Source of the DNA: Actinomycetes bacterium
GTDB lineage: Bacteria > Actinomycetota > Thermoleophilia > Solirubrobacterales > 70-9
DNA: 64,000 nt
Direction of reading: 5' to 3'
NCBI GenBank assembly: GCA_016861045.1
Contig: BOKP01000002.1
Location: 496,001-560,000, forward strand
A program made the translations under genes and the position numbers. The notes under the pieces were generated by a model. That model was given only the letters and a program-made list of their open reading frames with translations, did no database searches and had not been told where the DNA came from. Of the stretch, positions 27,680 to 37,037 are shown piece by piece. The stretch's first letter is position 1. Each line of letters starts with the position of its first letter.

Positions 27680-28116
27680 GCGCAGACACCGCCGAGCTGA
27701 TCGTCAAGGTCACGATGCGACTTCTGGCCGTGACCTTCGCGGTGGTCGGGATCCTCTTCATCGCCACGCCGGACGGGGTGATCGACACGCTCGACGACCT
27801 CGGCGACCGGCTCGGCGATTTCGCCTCCGGCCCCGGCAGCGACCAGCGCCTCTGGGTGGCGCTCGCGTTCGCCTACATGACGGTGATCACCGGCCTCGCC
27901 ATGGTGATCTCGCTCGACGTCGTCCGCTACCGGCCGCTCTTGCTCGTGCTGGCGGCGGGCAAGGCGGCGTCGTCGCTCGCCGCCGGGGCCTACTTCGTCT
28001 TCGACGAGGACGTGTTCGCCTACCTCCTCAACTTCATCGTCGACGGCGGGCTCGTCGTCGTCGCGCTCGCCTGCTGGATGCTCGCCGGCAAGGTCGAGGG
28101 ACACGCCCCCGGCTGA
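27676..28116 (+). CDS. small integral membrane protein
   Basis: GTG start overlapping previous stop by 4 nt; several hydrophobic helices. Confidence 0.7.
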   Translation: MSADTAELIVKVTMRLLAVTFAVVGILFIATPDGVIDTLDDLGDRLGDFASGPGSDQRLWVALAFAYMTVITGLAMVISLDVVRYRPLLLVLAAGKAASSLAAGAYFVFDEDVFAYLLNFIVDGGLVVVALACWMLAGKVEGHAPG

Positions 28117-28197
28117 AGGGGCGTCCCGGGCCTCGCGGCGCCGGAGCGGACGACGCTGCATGCCTTCGCGGCGGCGCTGCTGCCGGCAGGCGAGCGA

Positions 28198-30024
28198 TTG
28201 CCCGGCGCCGAGCGGGCCGGCGGCGCGCCGGTGGTGGCGCCGGTCGAGTCGCTCGTCGCCGCGCTGCCGGGTCGCACCCGGGCGATCATGCGGCTCGGGC
28301 TGCGGGCGTTCGAGCTCTCGTCATTCCCGCGCCGGTTCTCGCGGCTCGGAATCGACCGGCGCGTCGCCCACATCGACCGGATGGCGCGCGGCCGCTGGGG
28401 CGTGGCGCGCGACCTGACGCTGCTGCTCAAGGGGCTCGCCTGCCTCGGCTACGCGAGCGACGCCCGCGTCCGGGCCGCGAGCGGCTGGGAGCCGGGTTGC
28501 GAGCTCGCCTCCGGCTCGGCGGCGCGCGAGGCCGCCCCCGCCCTCGACCGGGAGTCGCTGGCGGCGCCCGAGGGGGGCGAGCGCTGCGACGTCGCCATCG
28601 TCGGCTCGGGCGCCGGCGGCGCCGCGGCGGCGCGGGTGCTCGCCGAGGCGGGGCTCGACGTCGTCGTCGTCGAGCAGGGCGACTACGTCGACGCCGCCGA
28701 CTACCCGGACGAGCCGATCGCGGCCCTCACCCAGCTCTACCGCGACGGGGGCCTGACGGTGTGCGAGGGACGACCGTCGATCCCGGTGCCGGTCGGGCGC
28801 TGCGTCGGCGGAACGACGGTGATCAACTCCGGCACCTGCCTGCGGGCGCCCGACGACGTCCTCTGGCGCTGGCGCGAGGAGCACGGCGTAAGCTGGGCGA
28901 CCGGGCTCGACGGCCGCTTCGAGGCCGTCGAGGAGGCGCTCGGGGTGACGCCGGTCGACCCGGCGACCGCCGGCCGGAACGCGGAGCTGTGCCGGCGGGG
29001 CGCCGATGCGGTCGGCGCGTCGAACCGCCCGATCACCCGCAACGCGCCGCCGCTGCGGCGCTGCGCGAGCTGCGCCACCGGCTGCCCGCTGGACGCGAAG
29101 CGGGCGATGCACGTCTCCGAGCTGCCCCGCGCCGTCGCCGCGGGGGCGCGGGTCCGCGCCGGCGTCCGCGTCCGGCGGGTCCTCCTCGAAGGCGGCCGCG
29201 CGGTCGGGGTCGAGGGCAGCGTCGAAGGGCAGCGGCGCCCGTGGGAGCTGCACGCCCGCGCGGTCGTGCTCGCCGCCGGCGCGCTCGGGACGCCCGAGCT
29301 GCTCCTGCGCCAGGGGATAGCGAACCGCTCCGGCACCCTCGGCCGCGGGCTGCGCGTCCACCCCGCCTGCTGGGTCGGCGCGCGCTACGACGAGGAGGTG
29401 CGGGGCTGGGAGGGCGTGATGCAGAGCTGGCTCGTCGACGAGTGGATCGACCGCGGCCTCTTCCTCGAGGCGACCTTCACCCCGCTCGCCTTCGCCGCGC
29501 CCTCGCTGCCGGGCGCCGGCCCCGAGCTCACCGCGCGGATCGAGGAGCTCGACCGGCTCGGCGTGATCGGCGTGCACCTGTCGGAGCGATCCGAGGGACG
29601 GGTGCGGCCACGCGGCTCGACGCTGCGGATGAGCTACGAGCTCGGGCGCGACGACGCCGCGGCCCTCCGCTTCGGGATCGCCCGCGCCGCCGAGATCCAC
29701 TTCGCGGCCGGGGCCCGCGAGGTCTACCCGCCGCTCGCCCGCGTGCCGAGGCTCCACCCCGGCGAGCAGGTCGGCGCGATCGAGCGCGGCCGCTGGTCGG
29801 CCGCCGACCTCCGCCTCGAGGGCTTCCACCCGATGGGCACGGCCCGGATCGGCTCCGACCCGCGCCGCTCGGTCGTCGCGCCCGACGGCGAGTGCCACGA
29901 CGTCGCCGGCCTCTACGTCGCCGACGCGAGCCTCTTTCCGACCTCGGTCAAGGCCAACCCGATGCTGACGATCATGGCCTGCGCACAGCAGGTCGCGACC
30001 GGGATCGCCGAGCGGCTCGCCTGA
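28198..30024 (+). CDS. GMC family oxidoreductase
   Basis: [64 protein letters not shown]. Start uncertain (TTG at 28198; open frame continues upstream). Confidence 0.88.
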   Translation: MPGAERAGGAPVVAPVESLVAALPGRTRAIMRLGLRAFELSSFPRRFSRLGIDRRVAHIDRMARGRWGVARDLTLLLKGLACLGYASDARVRAASGWEPGCELASGSAAREAAPALDRESLAAPEGGERCDVAIVGSGAGGAAAARVLAEAGLDVVVVEQGDYVDAADYPDEPIAALTQLYRDGGLTVCEGRPSIPVPVGRCVGGTTVINSGTCLRAPDDVLWRWREEHGVSWATGLDGRFEAVEEALGVTPVDPATAGRNAELCRRGADAVGASNRPITRNAPPLRRCASCATGCPLDAKRAMHVSELPRAVAAGARVRAGVRVRRVLLEGGRAVGVEGSVEGQRRPWELHARAVVLAAGALGTPELLLRQGIANRSGTLGRGLRVHPACWVGARYDEEVRGWEGVMQSWLVDEWIDRGLFLEATFTPLAFAAPSLPGAGPELTARIEELDRLGVIGVHLSERSEGRVRPRGSTLRMSYELGRDDAAALRFGIARAAEIHFAAGAREVYPPLARVPRLHPGEQVGAIERGRWSAADLRLEGFHPMGTARIGSDPRRSVVAPDGECHDVAGLYVADASLFPTSVKANPMLTIMACAQQVATGIAERLA

Positions 30025-30080
30025 CCCTTCCGTCCGCCCGGAAGCGTCGAGGCGGCGGCCCTCGCGACAGCGCCGCCGCT

Positions 30081-30767
30081 TCAAGCCCGGTGACGGAAGA
30101 TCGTCAGCCCGACGAGGCGGGAGACCACCATCGCGACGAAGGCGAGCCCGACCATCTGCTCGATCATCACCAGGGCCCGGCCGAACGAGCGGACCGGGAT
30201 GACGTCGCCGAGGCCGGTGCTCGAGAGCGTCGTGAAGCTCATGAACAGGAGCTCCATCCAGTCCCGCTCCGCGGTCGGCGCGACGGCGGCGGTGAAGGTC
30301 GCCGGCTCGATCGCCTGGCAGACGACGTAGGAGTAGGCGAACGCCCACGCCAGCAGCGTGAAGGAGGCGCCGACCGCCCAGAGCTCGTCCCGCGTCACCT
30401 CGTGGTCGGCGACCATGTAGGCGACCATGGCGCCGGCGGCGTAGAAGTAGAGCACCGCCTCGAGCGCCGACGAATAGGGCAGCAGCTCGTCGCTGCCGGT
30501 CGCGGCCTGGATCAGCAGCAGGGCCGAGGCGGGCAGGGCGAGGCCGACCGCGACCGCGGTCAGGCCGGGGGTGCCGCGAACGGCGAGCACGACGAGCCCC
30601 AACAACGCGATGCCGACGATGCTGAACAGCGCCCGTCCCGCGCTTCCGGTCAGCAGCGGGTAGACGAGCACGGCGAGGACCTGCCCCGCGAACAGGATCG
30701 CCGACGGCTCGCGCTTGGCGACGCTCAGCACGGACGAGAACGTACGCGGCGGCCCGGTCGTGCCCAC
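30081..30767 (-). CDS. potassium channel family protein (2TM ion channel domain)
   Basis: [51 protein letters not shown] pore region. Confidence 0.8.
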   Translation of the reverse strand: MGTTGPPRTFSSVLSVAKREPSAILFAGQVLAVLVYPLLTGSAGRALFSIVGIALLGLVVLAVRGTPGLTAVAVGLALPASALLLIQAATGSDELLPYSSALEAVLYFYAAGAMVAYMVADHEVTRDELWAVGASFTLLAWAFAYSYVVCQAIEPATFTAAVAPTAERDWMELLFMSFTTLSSTGLGDVIPVRSFGRALVMIEQMVGLAFVAMVVSRLVGLTIFRHRA

Positions 30768-30937
30768 CGGCGTCCCTGCGGTCGAGGCGTGGCGGTCCTT
30801 GCGGCATAATCACCCGCGCATGCACGAGATCCGCTGCGCGCCGTCCCAACATCGGGGAGAGGCTCCGGCCGCGCCGGGTGCTTCGCAGGATCTTCAAGCA
30901 GGGGCTGACGGCTCCGCGACCGATGGGAGATTCCTCG

Positions 30938-32395
<1,458 letters not shown>

Positions 32396-32518
32396 CTACC
32401 AGCACCGCGAGATTGCAGAAACCGGCTGTCACGGCCGGCAAGCGCCATCTCGGCGCGTCAACCGGGCAGGCCGGCGACGATCCGCCCCGCCCCGCCCCGA
32501 TATCTTCCGGGCTCCCCC

Positions 32519-32607
32519 GGAGAGGTGACCGAGCGGCTTAAGGTGCACGACTGGAAATCGTGTGGGCGGCGCGAGCTGCCTCGTGGGTTCGAATCCCACC
32601 CTCTCCG
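32519..32607 (+). tRNA. tRNA-Ser(GGA)
   Basis: GGAGAGG/CCTCTCC acceptor, anticodon loop CTGGAAA, long variable arm, GGTTCGAATCC T-arm. Confidence 0.95.
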
Positions 32608-32664
32608 CTCGTGTCCCTGCTCGGCCGGCGGGGCCCTCGCGAACGTCGCCGTCCCTCCCTCGGC

Positions 32665-33732
32665 TCATCCCCACGGGGCTGACAGCGAGAGCCCGCCGTA
32701 GCAGGAGCCCTCGAACGTAGCCTGATAGGCGGGGACCACCTCGCAGGTGATCAGGCCCCGCTCGGGCGTGATCTCGTCGAGGATCTCCAGCCAGCGAGCG
32801 CTCGCTTCGGGCGTATCGACGGCGACCGTCAGGGTCGGCACGCGGCGACGCAGGCTCCGGATCGTGTCCCCGTGCGGGGCGTGGTCACCGTGGTAGCCCC
32901 AGATCCCGCGGATCGCGGTCGCCCCGCGGGCGTTCTCACGGCGCAGACGGTGAACCGCCTCGATGTGGACGGGCCTGCCGGCGAAGTGGTTCTGCTCCGC
33001 CGAATGGAGCATGAGCTTGATCCAGCGCCCGAGCCCGGCGGCGTCCTCGGGCTCGACCCGCGGCAGCTCGCCGAGCCACCGGCCGTCGCGCTTGAGGATC
33101 CGGACGCGCTCGACGACGGCCGCCGCTCCCGCCGAGATCGAGGCGAGCCCGGCCCGGGCTCGGCCGAACGACTCGGCCGACCCGACGGAGACCAGCATCG
33201 CCGGCGTGCCGGCGTTCCTGGCGAAGAACCGCGCCCGTCGCCGCTCGCCCGCGAGCGTGCCGTCGACGCCGACGAACGCCGCTCCCCCGTCGACCCGCGA
33301 CTCCCTCAGGGTCTCCATCGCCGCCTCGTAGGCAGGCCGGCCGTCGGCGAGCTCGCCGCGGCCGACCAGCAGCGTGAGCTTCACCGCATCGTCCGCTCCG
33401 GCTTCGACGGCGAGATCGCCGGCCGACCCGACCCGGGCGCGCTCGACCGTGACGAGCCCATCGAAATCCAGCCGCCGCACGCGCGCGAGCGCGTCGGCGA
33501 TGCGCTGGGGACCGTCGATCGCGATCGCGATCAAGGGCAGGTCCTCGGAGAGCGTCAGAAGCCGGTCCGTCCGCCGGTGATGCTTGATGCCGAAGCCCTC
33601 GGCACCGCGCAGGAGCACGCTCGTGGCGATGCCGCCGGCTTCGCAGATCCCGAGGATGCGGTCGGCGAGAAAGGCGCCTCGCGCGCGATCGCGCTCGCCG
33701 AAGTAGACGGTGAGCTTGAGCGCCCCGATCAC
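32665..33732 (-). CDS. DUF190 protein with three PII-like repeats
   Basis: Repeats begin ALKLTVYFGERDRARGAFLADRI, AVKLTLLVGRGELADGRPAYEAAMETL, WIKLMLHSAEQNHFAGRPVHIEAVHRLRRENARGATAIRGIWGYHGD. GTG start overlaps crcB stop. Confidence 0.82.
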   Translation of the reverse strand: MIGALKLTVYFGERDRARGAFLADRILGICEAGGIATSVLLRGAEGFGIKHHRRTDRLLTLSEDLPLIAIAIDGPQRIADALARVRRLDFDGLVTVERARVGSAGDLAVEAGADDAVKLTLLVGRGELADGRPAYEAAMETLRESRVDGGAAFVGVDGTLAGERRRARFFARNAGTPAMLVSVGSAESFGRARAGLASISAGAAAVVERVRILKRDGRWLGELPRVEPEDAAGLGRWIKLMLHSAEQNHFAGRPVHIEAVHRLRRENARGATAIRGIWGYHGDHAPHGDTIRSLRRRVPTLTVAVDTPEASARWLEILDEITPERGLITCEVVPAYQATFEGSCYGGLSLSAPWG

Positions 33733-34094
33733 AGCCGCTCCCCGAGGGTCAGGCCGAGCCACGCCATCGCGATGCCGAGCGCCAGGCTGACCGCGACGTT
33801 GACCGCACCCGCTCCGAGCTCCCCGTCCTCGGCCAGCCGGTGGCTCTCGAGCATCCAGGTGCTGAATGTCGTGAACGCGCCGAGAAATCCGGTGCCCGCC
33901 AGCTCCAGGAGCCCGGCGCTCGCGGTGGCCCCCGCGAGCGCCCCGAGAGCCAACGCCCCGCTGAGGTTGACCGCGAGCGTGCCCCACGGGAACGTCCGCG
34001 GGACGCGGGCGCTCACCGCCCCGTCGAGGAGGAACCGGGCGAGGGTGCCGACCCCGCCGAGCAGGGCCACCCCGATCCACGTCGCCACGCTCAC
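33729..34094 (-). CDS. crcB: fluoride efflux transporter CrcB/Fluc
   Basis: [49 protein letters not shown]. Confidence 0.93.
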   Translation of the reverse strand: MSVATWIGVALLGGVGTLARFLLDGAVSARVPRTFPWGTLAVNLSGALALGALAGATASAGLLELAGTGFLGAFTTFSTWMLESHRLAEDGELGAGAVNVAVSLALGIAMAWLGLTLGERL

Positions 34095-34489
34095 CGCGCC
34101 CACCGCGCCCTGCGGACGAGAGCGGTCGCGACGAGGACGGCGGCGAACCCGAGGGCGAGGCTGGCGACCGCATACGACAGCGCCAGCGCCGACTCGCCCG
34201 CCTCGACCATCCGCACGAGCTCGAGCTGCATCGTCGAGAACGTCGTCAGTGCCCCGCAGAAGCCCGTGCCGAGCAGCGGCCGCCGGTAGGCCGAGAGCGG
34301 CAGCCGCTCCTGGAGCCGGGTGGCGAAGTAGGCGAGCGCGAACGACCCGAGGACGTTGGCCAGAAAGGTTGCCCATGGCCACCCGTCGACCGCGTGGGGG
34401 GAGGCCTCGACCAGCAGCGCCCGCGCGAGTGCGCCGATCACCCCGCCGGCGAAGATGGCGATCAGCTCGCGTCGATCGACGCCGATCAT
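34091..34489 (-). CDS. crcB: fluoride efflux transporter CrcB/Fluc (second subunit)
   Basis: [51 protein letters not shown]. Confidence 0.94.
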   Translation of the reverse strand: MIGVDRRELIAIFAGGVIGALARALLVEASPHAVDGWPWATFLANVLGSFALAYFATRLQERLPLSAYRRPLLGTGFCGALTTFSTMQLELVRMVEAGESALALSYAVASLALGFAAVLVATALVRRARWAR

Positions 34490-34542
34490 GATCGAGCGGT
34501 CAGGTGCGTTTCGAGCAAGGCAACTCCCACGGGTTCGGACTC

Positions 34543-34605
34543 GCAGGGGCCATCAGCGTTGTCTCGGATCGCGGTTCGCGCGCGCGCGAGCGGGCTCCAT
34601 CGCTC
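34543..34605 (-). ncRNA. fluoride riboswitch (crcB motif)
   Basis: Minus strand GAGCGATGGAGCCCGCTC...AACCGC...GCTGATGGCCCCTGC matches the conserved crcB-motif elements; located just upstream of crcB. Confidence 0.85.
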
Positions 34606-34727
34606 TGGTGGGGAGCGTACTCCGATCGGCGGGGAACGCCCGCCTCGCCGGGACGACGGGCGGGCGCAGGGAGCCGCACGGCGGCGGCGAAGGACCCCCT
34701 GCGCGGTGGGTGCCCGCGCCGGGATCG

Positions 34728-35606
34728 ATGGCCGAGAGCACGACAGCTACAGGGACGAGCCGGGGAACCGGGCGGTGGTCCGCGGGCGGGCTGCCCTGGG
34801 AGCGGGCGCCGCGGGCGGGCGTGCCCGCGGCGCCGGTCGTCCCACGCGGGCGGGCGGGGCCGCGACCCGTGCCGTCGCCGGCCGAGCTCGAGGACCTCGG
34901 CCGCCGCACGGCCGAGGTCGCGCACGACTTCAACAACCTGCTCTCGGTGATCATGGTCTGCGCCGGCGAGATCGCCGCCGGCGGCGGCGGCGAGCAGCGC
35001 GAACGGGCGGAGGAGATCCGGGCGGCCGCCGAGCGCGGCGCCGAGCTCACGCGGGGCCTCGTCGGCGGCGGGCGAACCGACCCCGCACCGGCCCCGGTCG
35101 CCGTCACCGCCGCGATCGGGGACGCCGCGCGCCTGATCGAGCGCATGCTCGGCCCCCGCGTCGAGCTCAGCCTCGAGTGCGAGGGCGCTCTTCCCCCGGT
35201 CGCGCTCGCCGCCCCCGATCTCGAGCGGATCCTGCTCAACCTCGCCGCCAACGCCCGCGACGCGATGCCGGACGGCGGCGCGGCGGCGATCGCGGCGAGC
35301 GCGATCGCGGTCCCCCCCGGGGACCCGATCCTCGGGACCGGCCTCCACGTCAGGATCGGGTTCGCCGACACCGGCTCCGGGATGAGCCCCGAGGTCGCGC
35401 GGCGCGCCGTCGACCCCTACTACTCGACCAAGGGCGGGGACTCGGGCAGCGGGCTCGGGCTGGCCGGATCGCGGGCGCTCGTCCGCCGGGCCGGCGGCGA
35501 CCTGCGGATCAACACCCGCATCGGCGGCGGCACGACCGTCTCGATCCACCTGCCCGCGCTCGACGCCCGCGGCGAGCCGCTGGCGCTTCCGGGCGGCGAC
35601 CGCTGA
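34728..35606 (+). CDS. sensor histidine kinase-like protein (HisKA/HATPase)
   Basis: RTAEVAHDFNNLLSVIM (H-box), LLNLAANARDAMPDGG (N-box), FADTGSGMSPEVARRAVDPYYSTKGGDSGSGLGLAGSRALVRRAGG. Confidence 0.87.
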   Translation: MAESTTATGTSRGTGRWSAGGLPWERAPRAGVPAAPVVPRGRAGPRPVPSPAELEDLGRRTAEVAHDFNNLLSVIMVCAGEIAAGGGGEQRERAEEIRAAAERGAELTRGLVGGGRTDPAPAPVAVTAAIGDAARLIERMLGPRVELSLECEGALPPVALAAPDLERILLNLAANARDAMPDGGAAAIAASAIAVPPGDPILGTGLHVRIGFADTGSGMSPEVARRAVDPYYSTKGGDSGSGLGLAGSRALVRRAGGDLRINTRIGGGTTVSIHLPALDARGEPLALPGGDR

Positions 35607-35607
35607 G

Positions 35608-36054
35608 TCAGCGGCGGGCGCCGAAGAACTCGCGCAGAAGCGCGGCCGCCTCATCGGCCCGGACGCCGGCGACGACGTCGGGGCGGTGGTTGAGCCGGGG
35701 CTCGGCGAGGACGTCGAGGACCGAGCCGGCGGCGCCCGCCTTCGGGTCCGGCGCCGCGTAGACGACACGCGGGACCCGCGCGAGGACGACCGCGCCCGCG
35801 CACATCGCGCACGGCTCGAGCGTCACGTAGAGGGTCGTGTCCGGAAGCCGCCAGCCGCCGAGCAGCCGCGCCCCGGCGCGGAGGACGAGGATCTCGGCGT
35901 GCGCGGTCGGGTCGCGGCGCAGCTCACGCTCGTTCGCGCCGGTCGCGAGCGGCTCGCCGCCGCGGGCGAGGACGGCGCCGATCGGAACGTCGCCGTGCGC
36001 GGGAGCCTCGGCGGCGGCGGCGAGCGCGAGCCCCATGAGCTCCTCGTCGCTCAC
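35608..36054 (-). CDS. tadA: tRNA adenosine(34) deaminase / cytidine deaminase family
   Basis: GDVPIGAVLARGGEPLATGANERELRRDPTAHAEILVLR; TLYVTLEPCAMCAGAVVLARV. Confidence 0.92.
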   Translation of the reverse strand: MSDEELMGLALAAAAEAPAHGDVPIGAVLARGGEPLATGANERELRRDPTAHAEILVLRAGARLLGGWRLPDTTLYVTLEPCAMCAGAVVLARVPRVVYAAPDPKAGAAGSVLDVLAEPRLNHRPDVVAGVRADEAAALLREFFGARR

Positions 36055-36221
36055 CAGAGCTTCGTCACGGCGATCACCATCGACGCGAGCAGGCAGACGA
36101 CGAGGATCACCATCGCGATCGTCCACGAGCGGGGCACCCGCGAAGCGTAGAGGCCCGGGCCGCGACCGACGGCGCGGCCGGACCGGCTCCCGAGCGGCGG
36201 AGCGGCTCCCGAACGTCTAGG

Positions 36222-36965
36222 GTGGCCGCGATGGCGTTGAACCCGCTGGCGCCGATCACCGAGCAGATCGCCGACGGCGTCTGGCGACACGCCGGCGATC
36301 TCAGGCACGGGATGAACGTCTACCTCCTCACCGGAGACGACGGCGTCACGGTCTTCGACGGCGGGACGAGGTCGATGACCGCCGGAGTTCGGCGCGCGGC
36401 GGAGCGGCTCGGCCCGATCAAGCGGCTCGTGCTCGGCCACGGCCACGCCGATCACCGCGGCATCGCCCCGGCGCTCGGCGTCCCGGTGCTCTGCCATCCC
36501 GACGAGCGCGCCGACGTCGAGGGCGACGGGGGCTACCACTACTTCACGCTCGACCGGATCCCCTACCGGCTCCCGCGCGCCGTCTATCCGACGCTGCTGA
36601 AGCTCTGGGACGGCGGCCCGGCGAAGGTCGCCGAGACCGTCGAGGAGGGCGACGAGATCGCCGGCTTCGTCGTCCAGCACTTCCCCGGGCACGCGCCCGG
36701 CCAGATCGGGTTGTGGCGGGAGCGCGACGGCGTCGCGATCGTCAGCGACACCACCTACTTCGTCGACTCGCTGAAGTTCAAGCCGGTCGACTGGGCGAAC
36801 GTCCCCAACCGCGTCTTCAACCAGGACCACGAGCAGGCGATCGCCAGCGTTCGCAAGCTCGCGGCGCTCGAGCCGCGGGTCGTCGCCGCCGGCCACTCCG
36901 AGCCGCTCGTCGGCGAGCCCGCCGAGGTGCGGCTGAAGCTCGAGCAGGCCGCGCTCCGCGGCTGA
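36222..36965 (+). CDS. MBL-fold metallohydrolase
   Basis: RLVLGHGHADHRGIAPALG, VVQHFPGHAPGQIGLW, SDTTYFVDS, AAGHSEPL. Confidence 0.85.
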   Translation: MAAMALNPLAPITEQIADGVWRHAGDLRHGMNVYLLTGDDGVTVFDGGTRSMTAGVRRAAERLGPIKRLVLGHGHADHRGIAPALGVPVLCHPDERADVEGDGGYHYFTLDRIPYRLPRAVYPTLLKLWDGGPAKVAETVEEGDEIAGFVVQHFPGHAPGQIGLWRERDGVAIVSDTTYFVDSLKFKPVDWANVPNRVFNQDHEQAIASVRKLAALEPRVVAAGHSEPLVGEPAEVRLKLEQAALRG

Positions 36966-36983
36966 CGCGTTTCATCCGCGACG

Positions 36984-37018
36984 TTGCGGAAACCGGCTCC
37001 CTCAGCCGGTTTCCGCAA
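36984..37018. terminator. perfect 15-bp-stem hairpin (terminator-like)
   Basis: TTGCGGAAACCGGCT-CCCTC-AGCCGGTTTCCGCAA between two convergent genes. Confidence 0.7.
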
Positions 37019-37037
37019 TCTCGGTGATCGGATCGCG

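Noticed and set aside
30815-30935. SAH riboswitch upstream of ahcY
   Set aside because: Searched by eye for GAGGAGCGCUGC and CAGGCUCGG elements; only a weak GAGAGGCTCCGG resemblance, so not annotated.
36051-36137. ~28-aa single-TM ORF (VPRSWTIAMVILVVCLLASMVIAVTKLW) upstream of tadA
   Set aside because: Plausible leader or small membrane protein overlapping the tadA start, but too short to support from sequence alone.
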